Part shown: piece by piece, positions 40,844-48,807 of the stretch
Layout: each line of letters starts with the position of its first letter
Numbering within the stretch: the stretch's first letter is position 1
Origin: VRUE01 sp963702575
GTDB lineage: Bacteria > Actinomycetota > Thermoleophilia > Solirubrobacterales > 70-9
Length of the DNA stretch: 64,000 nt
Direction: 5' to 3'
Assembly: GCA_963702575.1 (NCBI GenBank)
Contig: CAVPCU010000003.1
Location: forward strand, 1 to 64,000
Program-made: the position numbers and the translations under genes
The notes under the pieces: model-generated
Seen by the model: the letters and a program-made list of their open reading frames with translations, nothing else
What the model was told of the DNA's origin: nothing
Database searches by the model: none

Positions 40844-40862
40844 AGAATCGACGTCCAGGGAC

Positions 40863-40887
40863 TTATTCCACCGTATGGGTGGAATAA
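40863..40887. promoter_or_regulatory. Perfect 10-bp inverted repeat enclosing the start codon of the AbiEi-like fusion gene
   Basis: TTATTCCACC (40863-40872) and GGTGGAATAA (40878-40887) flank GTATG, whose last three bases are the ATG at 40875. AbiEi-type proteins repress their own operons through inverted repeats, so this could be an operator. As RNA it would form a hairpin with the start codon in the loop. Confidence 0.6.
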
Positions 40888-42737
40888 CTCGGGCGGGAGA
40901 CAGGGAGGCCAGGCTCGCAGAGCTTGCCACGCGGCAACGCGGCGTGGTGGCGCGCAGACAGCTCTTGGCGCTGGGCTTCACGAGCCGGGAAATCGACCGC
41001 CGCCTCGCCGCCGGACGACTGATGCGTTTGCACCGAGGCGTATACGCGGTCGGGCACCGGCACCTGTCTTGGCGTGCTCGCTACCTCGCAGCTGCCCTCG
41101 CCTGCAGCCCAGGCGCGGTGTTGAGCCACCGTAGCGCCGCGGCCGTCTGGGGGCTTCTACGGCCACACCAACCGCCAGTCGAGGTGAGCGCTCGAAGCGG
41201 CCACACCCGTGGCGGAATCCTCGTCCGGGAGATTCTGCTCGACCCCGTTGACATAACCGCCTGGGATGGGATTCCGGTCACGAGCCTGCCCCGCACACTC
41301 TTCGACCTCGCCGAAGTCGTCGATCTCCGGCGGCTCGGGCGCTGCTTCGAAGAGGCCGACCGCCTTGGGCTGCTCGAAATGGGAGCGCTGGAAGACGTAT
41401 GCGCGAGAGGAAGAGGGCGGCGGGCCCAGCGTCCGATCCGGCAGTTGATCGAGGAATCGCGCGATCCCGTCAGAGCGCGAACCGACCTCGAGGAGCGTTT
41501 TGCCCTCTTTTGCCGTGAGCGAGAGCTTCCGCCCAACGAGACCAACGTCGACGTTCTCGGCCACGAGGTCGACGCCCTCTGGCCCCGCGAGCGCCTGATC
41601 GTCGAGCTCGACAGCTATTCCTTTCATCGTCACCGGGCCGCGTTCGAGAGCGATCGGGCGAAGGACGCCGCACGCCAGACCGCCGGCTATAGGACGCTTC
41701 GCGTCACGCATCGACGCCTCGAGCGCGAACCCGCCGCCCTCGCCACGCAGATTCGGGCGCTGCTTCGCTCGGACTCGAGCGGGGAGCGGGGGCAGGGGAC
41801 TGTGGAGTGGGTGGGGCTCGTCGCGGTGGTGACGCTGACGTTGGCGGCGCTCGTGGGGGTTGGCGTGCGGGTGCCGGGGGCGGACCTGGCGCGGGCGGTG
41901 GCGTCGCGGATCCTCTGCGCGGCCTCGCTCGCCGATGGCTGCGGGGACGAGCCGACGCTGATCGCTACCTACGGCGACGAAGTCGGCAGGCTGGTGCGGC
42001 GGCACATGCCGACGCTGTTCTTCGAGCACGGCGCGCGGGCGCTGCCAATCGACTTCCGCCGCTGCCGAGCCACGGCCTGCGGGGACGGGACGCCGCGCGG
42101 CCTCGTCCACGCGACCGACGCGGGCATGCACGTCACCGCCTTCGTCCACGTCGTCGACTGCCGCGGCGGAGGCGACGGCGCCGAGGCGTGGATCGACCGC
42201 GGTGCGCCTCGCGCGACCGGGGGCGGGAGTCCCAACTGCTCGGGAGATCGGGTCGGCAACCTCTACATCCAGTACTGGCTCTACTACGCCGACTCGGCGA
42301 CGCTGCGCGGCGTGCCGATCGCCGGCAACCTCGGCTACCACCATGACGACTGGGAAAGCGTGACGGTCCGGATCGGCGGCGACGGCCGCGTCGACGAGCG
42401 CGCCTCCTCCCACGACGGCTACAACGCGACGCGGAGCGTCGCCAACGACCCCTCCGACGCCGGCATCGAGCCGCTCAAGGACGCCGCCGAACTCCTCGGC
42501 GCGCGGCCGCACAACGGCTGGGGCACGGAGACCCACATGCTGCTCGTCTCCGGCGGCAGCCACGCCGGCAACACGGGCGGCTACCTCAACATCGACCGCG
42601 TGACGCCCGGCCGCCGCGTCCACCTGGTCCCGCTGGAGCCGATCGCCGCCGCCGAAGGGCGGAGCTACCGCTTCGCCGTCACCCCGCCCTGGCGCAAGCG
42701 GGTCTGGCGCGACCCCGAGGCCGAAGGCACGGACTGA
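40875..42737 (+). CDS. AbiEi-type HTH / DUF559 nuclease / prepilin-like / secreted-domain fusion
   Basis: One frame of 620 residues. Residues 1-110 fit the AbiEi antitoxin N-terminal winged helix (VVARRQLLALGFTSREIDRR, LHRGVYAVGH). Residues about 110-300 end in a DUF559/VSR-like nuclease (DLEERFALFCRERELP, VDALWPRERLIVELDSYSFH). At about 308 comes RGQGTVEWVGLVAVVTLTL: a prepilin-peptidase site (G then QGTVE, Glu at +5) with its hydrophobic helix, followed by about 290 exported-looking residues with IQYWLYYADSATLRG and GYHHDDWESVTVRIGG, as in VPS62-like proteins. No start codon lies in frame just before the prepilin part, so it is a true fusion or a lost stop. Confidence 0.7.
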   Translation: MGGITRAGDREARLAELATRQRGVVARRQLLALGFTSREIDRRLAAGRLMRLHRGVYAVGHRHLSWRARYLAAALACSPGAVLSHRSAAAVWGLLRPHQPPVEVSARSGHTRGGILVREILLDPVDITAWDGIPVTSLPRTLFDLAEVVDLRRLGRCFEEADRLGLLEMGALEDVCARGRGRRAQRPIRQLIEESRDPVRARTDLEERFALFCRERELPPNETNVDVLGHEVDALWPRERLIVELDSYSFHRHRAAFESDRAKDAARQTAGYRTLRVTHRRLEREPAALATQIRALLRSDSSGERGQGTVEWVGLVAVVTLTLAALVGVGVRVPGADLARAVASRILCAASLADGCGDEPTLIATYGDEVGRLVRRHMPTLFFEHGARALPIDFRRCRATACGDGTPRGLVHATDAGMHVTAFVHVVDCRGGGDGAEAWIDRGAPRATGGGSPNCSGDRVGNLYIQYWLYYADSATLRGVPIAGNLGYHHDDWESVTVRIGGDGRVDERASSHDGYNATRSVANDPSDAGIEPLKDAAELLGARPHNGWGTETHMLLVSGGSHAGNTGGYLNIDRVTPGRRVHLVPLEPIAAAEGRSYRFAVTPPWRKRVWRDPEAEGTD

Positions 42738-42744
42738 AGCCCAG

Positions 42745-42792
42745 ACGTGCCGTCGCTTAGCGACCCATATGGGCACTCGAGCGACGACACGT
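42745..42792. terminator. Bidirectional hairpin between convergent genes
   Basis: 13-base arms 42745-42757 and 42780-42792 match at 12 of 13 positions. The loop holds a second palindrome, CCCATATGGG. It separates the fusion gene from the convergent SDR gene. Confidence 0.5.
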
Positions 42793-42813
42793 CCACGGCA
42801 GGGTGGGGCTGGG

Positions 42814-43578
42814 CTACTTCGGCGGCATGCGGAGGGCGCCGTCCAGGCGGATCGTCTCGCCGTTCAGCATCGGGTTGGCGACGATCTGGCCGACCAGCTC
42901 CGCGTACTCCTCGGGGCGCCCCAGGCGGGAGGGAAACGGGATGCCGGCGCCGAGCGCCTCGCGCGCCTCCTCGGGCAGGGCAGCCAAGAGCGGCGTGTCG
43001 AAGAGGCCGGGGGCGATCGTCACCACGCGGACGCCGCGCGAGGCCATGTCGCGCGCCGCCGGCAGGGTGAGGCCGACGATGCCGCCCTTCGAGGCGGCGT
43101 AGGCGGCCTGGCCGATCTGGCCGTCGTAGGCGGCGATCGAGGCGGTGTTGACGCAAACGCCGCGCTCGCCCCCACCGTCCGGCTCGTTCTCCGCCATCGC
43201 CGCCGCGGCGAGCCGCAGGACGTTGAAGGTGCCGATCAGGTTGACCTTGACCACGTTCGAGAAGAATTCGAGGTTGTGCGGGCCGCGCTTGTGGGCGACG
43301 CGCTCGGCCCAGCCGATCCCGGCGCAGCAGACCGAGACGCGCAGGCCCCCGGCGGCCGCGGCGCGCTCCACCGCCGACGAGACCGCCGCCTCGTCGGTGA
43401 CGTCGGCCTCGACGAAGCTCGCCGCCGGCCCCAGCTCACCGACCAGCTCCTCGCCCCTCTCCGCGTTGAGGTCGGCGATCGTCACCTTCGCCCCCGCGCG
43501 GGCCAGCGCGCGGGCCGTCGCGGCGCCCAGGCCCGAGGCCCCGCCCGCAACCAGCGCTCCCGCTCCCCTGGCGTCCAT
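42814..43578 (-). CDS. Short-chain dehydrogenase/reductase
   Basis: A 254-residue SDR: coenzyme loop ALVAGGASGLGAATARALAR, the Asp of TIADLNAERG favouring NAD, active-site Ser in NTASIAAYDG and YAASKGG (Tyr-x3-Lys). CCAGIGWAERV and PFPSRLGRPEEYAELV resemble type II 3-hydroxyacyl-CoA dehydrogenases, so a beta-oxidation role is plausible. Divergent from egtB with 77 bases between starts. Confidence 0.88.
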   Translation of the reverse strand: MDARGAGALVAGGASGLGAATARALARAGAKVTIADLNAERGEELVGELGPAASFVEADVTDEAAVSSAVERAAAAGGLRVSVCCAGIGWAERVAHKRGPHNLEFFSNVVKVNLIGTFNVLRLAAAAMAENEPDGGGERGVCVNTASIAAYDGQIGQAAYAASKGGIVGLTLPAARDMASRGVRVVTIAPGLFDTPLLAALPEEAREALGAGIPFPSRLGRPEEYAELVGQIVANPMLNGETIRLDGALRMPPK

Positions 43579-43655
43579 CGGCGGGCAGCCTAGCGACCCG
43601 CCGTTTTCTCCACCCGCCGGGCCGACCTCGCTAAGGTCTTGGCATCGCCACCGAG

Positions 43656-44822
43656 GTGACGGCCAGCCCCAGCTCGAAGGATGCGATCGCGGACCGGCTC
43701 GCGGCGGCGCGGCGGCGCACGCTGGCGCTGCTCGAGCAGCTCGACGACGAGCAACTCAACCGCGTCTACTCGCCGCTGCTCAGCCCGCTGGCCTGGGACC
43801 TCGGACACATCGCCAACTTCGAGGAGCTGTGGCTCGTCCAGACGGTTGGCAGCCGCGAGCCGCTGCACGGCGAGCTGGGCCGCCTCTACGACGCGATCGA
43901 GAACCCGCGCAAGACCCGCGGCGAGCTGCCAATCCTGCGCGACGCCGAACTCCTCGCTTACCTAACCGACGTCCGCAACCGCACCCTAGAGGTCCTCACC
44001 GAAGTAGAGATCGACGACCCGCAGAATCCCCTTCTCCACGAAGCTTTCGCCTACGAGATGCTGATCGCCCACGAGCTCCAGCACGACGAGACGATGCTCC
44101 AGCTGCTGATGATGGTCAACGGTTACGAGCTTCCCGAGGAGAGCGTTCCCCGGGGGATGCCCCATCCCCCGGGCATGATCCGCATCGAGGGCGGCAGCTA
44201 TGAGATCGGGGCGCCTGCCACGGGGTTTGCCTACGACAACGAGCGGCCGCGGCACACGGTCGAGTTGGAGCCGTTCGAGATCGATCGAACCCCGGTGGAC
44301 AACGGTACGTACACCACCTACGTGGAGGAGACCGGAGCCGAGCCGCCGCTCTACTGGGAGCGGGACGGCGAGGGCGGCTGGGTCCACACCGCGATGGGCC
44401 GACGCGCCCCGATCGATGCGGCCCAGCCCGTGATCCACGTCTCCTGGCACGAGGCGGACGAGTTTGCCCGCTGGGCGGGCAAGCGCCTACCGACGGAGAC
44501 CGAGTGGGAGGCGGCCTCCGTCGGCTCGGGCGCCGTGGGCGCCGACACCGGGAACGGCGAGAACGGCGCCGAGGGCGCGGGCCTCCCGCACGCCGGCCGG
44601 GTCTGGGAATGGACCTCCTCCGACTTCCTCGCCTACCCCGGCTTCGAGGCCTTCCCCTACCGCGAGTACTCCGAGCCCTTCTTCGGCGAGGGCTACAAGA
44701 TCCTGCGCGGCGGCGCCTGGGCGACCAGCCCCGAGGTTATGCGGCCGAGCTTCCGCAACTGGGACCTGCCGCAGCGGCGCCAGATCTTCGCCGGGCTGCG
44801 CTGTGCGAGGGACGCCGCCTGA
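43656..44822 (+). CDS. egtB: Hercynine oxygenase / gamma-glutamyl hercynylcysteine sulfoxide synthase (EgtB)
   Basis: 388 residues from GTG. The DinB-like half supplies the iron ligands (LGHIANFEE with His about 51, AHELQHDETMLQ with two His about 138 and 142). The C-terminal half is a formylglycine-enzyme-type sulfatase-modifying fold (PPGMIRIEGGSYEIG, PVDNGTYTTYVEE, VIHVSWHEADEFARWAGKRL, VWEWTSSDF, GGAWATSPEVMRPSFRNWD). It joins hercynine to a cysteine thiol with oxygen in ergothioneine synthesis. The stop overlaps the egtD start by one base. egtA, egtC and egtE are not in the window. Confidence 0.92.
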   Translation: MTASPSSKDAIADRLAAARRRTLALLEQLDDEQLNRVYSPLLSPLAWDLGHIANFEELWLVQTVGSREPLHGELGRLYDAIENPRKTRGELPILRDAELLAYLTDVRNRTLEVLTEVEIDDPQNPLLHEAFAYEMLIAHELQHDETMLQLLMMVNGYELPEESVPRGMPHPPGMIRIEGGSYEIGAPATGFAYDNERPRHTVELEPFEIDRTPVDNGTYTTYVEETGAEPPLYWERDGEGGWVHTAMGRRAPIDAAQPVIHVSWHEADEFARWAGKRLPTETEWEAASVGSGAVGADTGNGENGAEGAGLPHAGRVWEWTSSDFLAYPGFEAFPYREYSEPFFGEGYKILRGGAWATSPEVMRPSFRNWDLPQRRQIFAGLRCARDAA

Positions 44823-45808
44823 TGCCGCGCGCGACCGCGGAGGCGATCGAGGTCGCCGTCCACCTCGGCCCCGGCGGGGCGGCGAAGATGGCGCGCGAGG
44901 TGCGGCTCGGCCTCACCGCGACGCCGAAGGAGCTGGCGCCGAAGTACTTCTACGACGAGCGCGGCTCGCGCCTCTTCGAGCGGATCACCGAGCTGCCCGA
45001 GTACTACCCGACCCGGGCCGAGCGCGAGATCCTCGCCGCCCGCTCGGGCGAGATCGTCGCCGCCGCGGGCGAGCCCGGCACGCTGGTCGAGCTCGGCTCG
45101 GGCTCCGCGGCGAAGACCCGCCACCTGCTGAGCGCGATGCGCGACGCCGGCTGCCTCACCACCTACGTCCCCCTCGACATCTCCGAGGAGATAACGCACG
45201 AAACCGCGCGTGCGCTGGTCGGCGAGTACCCGGGGCTCGCCGTGCGGGGCATCGTCTGCGACTTCGAGCAGGACCTCGAGCTGATCCCGCCCGACGAGGG
45301 CGGCCGCCTCGTCGCCTTCCTCGGCGGCACGATCGGCAACCTCTACCCCGACGCGCGCCGCGAGTTCCTCGCCCGCGTCGCCGCGCTGCTCGAGCCCGAG
45401 GACCGGCTGCTGCTCGGCGCCGACCTGGTCAAGGGGAGCGACCGCCTCGAGGCAGCCTACGACGACGCGGCCGGCGTCACCGCCGAGTTCAACCGAAATG
45501 TCCTGCACGTGCTGAACCGCGAGCTGGGCGGCGACTTCGAGCCCGAGGCCTTCGACCACGTCGCCCGTTACGACCGCGAGGCCGCCCGGATGGACATCCG
45601 CCTGCGCTCGCGGGAGGAGCAGACGGTGCGGCTCGACGGGCTCGACCTGACGGTCCGCTTCGCCGCCGGCGAGGAGATGCGCACCGAGATCTCCTCCAAG
45701 TTCACCCGCCGGCGCTTGGAGGAGGAGTTCCGCGCGGCGGGGCTGCGCCCGGCCGGCTGGTTCACCGATCGGGCCGGGGACTATGCGCTGAGCCTCGCAG
45801 CGGTTTAG
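44822..45808 (+). CDS. egtD: L-histidine N-alpha-methyltransferase (EgtD)
   Basis: 328 residues from ATG 44822. LTATPKELAPKYFYDERGSR and LFERITELPEYYPTRAEREI are typical EgtD. The SAM site is VELGSGSAAKTRHLL (about 90), followed by YVPLDIS, FLGGTIGNLYPDAR and LLLGADLVKGSDRLEAAYDD. It trimethylates histidine to hercynine, the substrate of EgtB in the coupled upstream gene. Ergothioneine is a redox buffer common in actinobacteria. Confidence 0.94.
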   Translation: MPRATAEAIEVAVHLGPGGAAKMAREVRLGLTATPKELAPKYFYDERGSRLFERITELPEYYPTRAEREILAARSGEIVAAAGEPGTLVELGSGSAAKTRHLLSAMRDAGCLTTYVPLDISEEITHETARALVGEYPGLAVRGIVCDFEQDLELIPPDEGGRLVAFLGGTIGNLYPDARREFLARVAALLEPEDRLLLGADLVKGSDRLEAAYDDAAGVTAEFNRNVLHVLNRELGGDFEPEAFDHVARYDREAARMDIRLRSREEQTVRLDGLDLTVRFAAGEEMRTEISSKFTRRRLEEEFRAAGLRPAGWFTDRAGDYALSLAAV

Positions 45809-45854
45809 AGTCTCGTACGAATAGAAGGCGGGGTAGCAATCGGAGGAGGACCCA

Positions 45855-47108
45855 TTGAGCCTTGATGTTCACCTATACGGAGAGCGGATCGGGACCCTGT
45901 TCCCCGCCGGGGACAACGATTACCGCTTCGCCTACGACCCAAAGCTGGCCGAGACGAAGGCCGGCACGGGGCTGCTCAGCAACGCGATGCCCGTCCGCGC
46001 GGAGCCCTTCAGCCGCGAGGCGACCGCGGCCTACGTCGAGGGCCTGCTGCCCGACAGGCGGCGCCGCCGGCGGGTCGCCAGGGAGCTCGGCATCGACCCC
46101 GACGACGGCTACGCGATGCTCGAGCAGCTCGGCCGCGACTGCGCTGGGGCGGCGATCTTCCTGCCCCAGGGGACGCCGGTCGAGCGGCCCGAGCCCGGAT
46201 CGATCGATTGGCTGACCGAGGAGGAACTGGCCGAAGTGGTGAAGCCGCCACCGCCCGCCCTCTTCACCGAGGAGTGCGAGGGGCGGATGCGCTTTGCCCT
46301 CGCCGGCGAGCGCCACAAGCTGGCCCTCGTCCGCGACGAGGAGAACGACCGCTGGGCCTGGCCGCAGGCCGGCCTGCCGAGCACCCACGTGGTCAAGCCG
46401 GAGACCAACGAATTCCCCGAATACGTCGCCAACGAGATGTTCTGCACGACCGTCTTCCGCCAGGTCGGGCTGCCGGTCGTCAAAGCACAGGTCGAGCAGA
46501 TCGCCGGCCGCACCTGCCTCGTCTCGAAGCGCTTCGACCGCGCCGGCGAGGGTCTTGGGGCGACGCGCATCCACCAGGAGACCTTCTGCCAGGCGCTGGG
46601 GATCACCCCATTCGCCGAGGAAGAGACCGAGGAGGGCGACGCGCCCGGCTTCGGCGAAGCGTGCGGCCTGCTGCACGCCGTGGCTCGCTCGGACGAGATC
46701 GTCACCCTGCTCAACATCGCCTTCTGCAACTACATGCTGGGCAACGGCGACGCCCACGGCGAGAACTTCCCGCTGATCGACGAGAAGGGCAAGTGGCGGC
46801 TGGGGCCGATCTACGACATCGCCTCGCTGGCGGTCTACGACGACCCCCGCCACCGCGGCATGGTGATCGCCGAGGATTACGACGAGACCGCCTACCTGCT
46901 CGAACTTGCCGAAGTCTGCGAAGAGTGCGAGTTCGACTTCGAAATCCTCCGCGGGCTGGCCTCGATCGCCGCGGCGCGGGTGGCCACGGCGATCGAAACG
47001 GTGCGCAAACGGGCGCAGAAAGAGGGCTGGCACGAGCCGGTCATCGACCGCATCGTCGAACTCGCCGCCGACCGCTCCTTTGGCCTGGGCGCCGAGGTCG
47101 AGTACTGA
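45855..47108 (+). CDS. HipA-like serine/threonine kinase
   Basis: 417 residues from TTG 45855, chosen for the GGAGGAGG ribosome site and alignment to HipA (LDVHLYGERIGTLFPAGDND). ATP loop ALAGERHKLALVRDE (about 148), THVVKPETNEFPEYVANEMF, catalytic GNGDAHGENFPLI (about 295) and metal site YDIASL (about 319), all well conserved. HipA proteins inactivate glutamyl-tRNA synthetase or similar targets and are balanced by HipB, which is absent here. It follows egtD by 46 bases on the same strand. Better conserved than its paralogue at 18424. Confidence 0.88.
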   Translation: MSLDVHLYGERIGTLFPAGDNDYRFAYDPKLAETKAGTGLLSNAMPVRAEPFSREATAAYVEGLLPDRRRRRRVARELGIDPDDGYAMLEQLGRDCAGAAIFLPQGTPVERPEPGSIDWLTEEELAEVVKPPPPALFTEECEGRMRFALAGERHKLALVRDEENDRWAWPQAGLPSTHVVKPETNEFPEYVANEMFCTTVFRQVGLPVVKAQVEQIAGRTCLVSKRFDRAGEGLGATRIHQETFCQALGITPFAEEETEEGDAPGFGEACGLLHAVARSDEIVTLLNIAFCNYMLGNGDAHGENFPLIDEKGKWRLGPIYDIASLAVYDDPRHRGMVIAEDYDETAYLLELAEVCEECEFDFEILRGLASIAAARVATAIETVRKRAQKEGWHEPVIDRIVELAADRSFGLGAEVEY

Positions 47109-47124
47109 GCGCCGCCGCTCCCGG

Positions 47125-48057
47125 CTAGGGGGCCAGCGCCTCGATCGTCTCGGCGAGCGCATCCGGCGCGACGATCGGGGTGAGGACCGGGAGGGTGACG
47201 CCGCCGGCGACGAAGGCCTCGAGCCGCTCGCGGATCTGCGCCGGCGAGCCGAAGACGAAGGTGTCCTCGATCAGCTCCCAGGGGGCCGCGGCGGCGGCGG
47301 CCTGGCGGTCGCCGGCCTCCCAGGCACGGACCATCGCGTCGATCTGCTCGCCGTAGCCGAGCCAGCGATAGAAGGCGGCGTAGACCGGGACCGTGATGTA
47401 GGAGGAGAACATGAAGCGGGCGAGCGGCTCGACCGCCTCGCGCTCGCCCGGCAGGCAGAAGAAGCGGCAGAGCAGCTCGAAGCCCTCGGGGGCACCGGCG
47501 AGCTGCTCGATCACGCGCGGCAGGCCGCCGAGCGGGAGGAAGTTGGTGAAGGCGCCGTCGGCGCGCTCGACCGCGAGGTCGAGCATCTTGCCGCGCAGGG
47601 CGGCGAGGACGATCGGCACCCGCTCGGCCGGGGCGCGCTCGAGCTTGAAGCCGCCGGCCGCGCGCTTGCCGTCGAGCGCCGTGCGCAGATACTCGAGCGT
47701 CTCGCGCACGCGGCTCAGCGGCCGCTCGAAGGGGATCCCGTTCCAGCCTTCGACGATGCGGTCCGAGGAGGAGCCGATGCCGAGGACGAAGCGCCCGCCC
47801 GAGGCGTCCGCCAGCGCCGCCGCCTCCTGGGCGAGCAGCGCCGGGCCGCGCTGGAAGACGCCGACGATCCCGGTCCCCAGCCGCGCCCGCTCGGTCCAGG
47901 CGGCGGCCAGCGCCAGCGGCGTGAAGCCGTCCGGGCCGTTGGTCTCGCCGCTCCAGAGGTCGGTGTAGCCGGCAGCCTCGGCCCGCTCGACCAGCTCGCG
48001 GTGCTCGGCGAGCGGCAGTCCCGGCAGCGGCAGCGTCAGTCCCCAGCGACGGTCCAT
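47125..48057 (-). CDS. LLM-class F420-dependent oxidoreductase
   Basis: A 310-residue luciferase-like protein: GLTLPLPGLPLAEHRELVER, DLWSGETNGPDGFTPLALAA, LGTGIVGVFQRGPALLAQEA, ASGGRFVLGIGSSSDRIVEG, PIVLAALRGKMLDLAVERAD. It fits the F420-type branch; substrate unknown. Convergent with hipA (16 bases) and divergent from the HD-domain gene across an AT-rich promoter region of about 90 bases. Confidence 0.87.
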   Translation of the reverse strand: MDRRWGLTLPLPGLPLAEHRELVERAEAAGYTDLWSGETNGPDGFTPLALAAAWTERARLGTGIVGVFQRGPALLAQEAAALADASGGRFVLGIGSSSDRIVEGWNGIPFERPLSRVRETLEYLRTALDGKRAAGGFKLERAPAERVPIVLAALRGKMLDLAVERADGAFTNFLPLGGLPRVIEQLAGAPEGFELLCRFFCLPGEREAVEPLARFMFSSYITVPVYAAFYRWLGYGEQIDAMVRAWEAGDRQAAAAAAPWELIEDTFVFGSPAQIRERLEAFVAGGVTLPVLTPIVAPDALAETIEALAP

Positions 48058-48145
48058 CGTGCGGGGACCCTACCTAACAGACATTCGTTTGCCTTTCGGT
48101 ACTAATAGGTGGTTATTTCTGTCTTTTTCGTTACGCTAGGCCCCG

Positions 48146-48763
48146 ATGTCCGTCCCAGCCCGGATCGGCATGGCCGTCGACCGCTCGCCACTGGTCCGCG
48201 GGGCGCTCTCTACGGCGCGCCGCGCCCACGCCGGCCAGACCCGCGAGACCGGCTGCGGCGAGATCCCCTTCATCGACCACCCGCTCGCGGTCGCCGAGCT
48301 GCTCGCCGAGCAGGACTATCCCGACGCCGTCCTCGCGGCGGCGCTGCTGCACGACGTCACCGAGCATGCCGGGACCGGGGCGAGCGAGCTGTCGGCCCGC
48401 TTCGGCGAAGAGGTGGCCGGGCTCGTCTCGGCGCTGACCGAAGACAGGGGGATCGAGGACTACGAAGAGCGCAAGGAGGAGCACCGCGACCGCGTCGCCC
48501 GAGCCGGCCCGCAGGCGCGGGCGATCTTCGCCGCCGACAAGATCGCCAACGTGCTCGTGCTGCGCGAGGCCTACGCGGTGGTGGGCGAGGCGGTCGACGC
48601 GAACCTGCCGGTCTCGCTCGACCTGAAGATCCTCGTCTGGGAGTACGACCTGGAAATGCTCTTCGACAAGTCCCCGGGCGTGCCCCTGGTCGACCGCTTC
48701 TCCGAGGAGATGCTCGGCCTCTGGAGCGAACGCGCCGAGGAGGGCCGGGCCTCCCTGTGCTGA
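48146..48763 (+). CDS. HD-domain phosphohydrolase, SpoT/MESH1-like
   Basis: A 205-residue single-domain HD protein: ALSTARRAHAGQTRETGCGE, PFIDHPLAVAELLAEQ, LAAALLHDVTEHAGTGASEL and FAADKIANVLVLREAY. The arrangement of the first His, HD pair and late Asp matches small alarmone hydrolases that remove pyrophosphate from (p)ppGpp. No synthetase domain is attached. Confidence 0.8.
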   Translation: MSVPARIGMAVDRSPLVRGALSTARRAHAGQTRETGCGEIPFIDHPLAVAELLAEQDYPDAVLAAALLHDVTEHAGTGASELSARFGEEVAGLVSALTEDRGIEDYEERKEEHRDRVARAGPQARAIFAADKIANVLVLREAYAVVGEAVDANLPVSLDLKILVWEYDLEMLFDKSPGVPLVDRFSEEMLGLWSERAEEGRASLC

Positions 48764-48807
48764 GGCACCCGCGCCGCGCGCGATAAGCGCGCCATAGGAT
48801 CCGCACC

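Noticed and set aside
40875..42800. Long minus-strand frame opposite the fusion gene
   Set aside because: Low-complexity Arg/Asp/Val shadow of GC-rich coding DNA; no start signal or domain.
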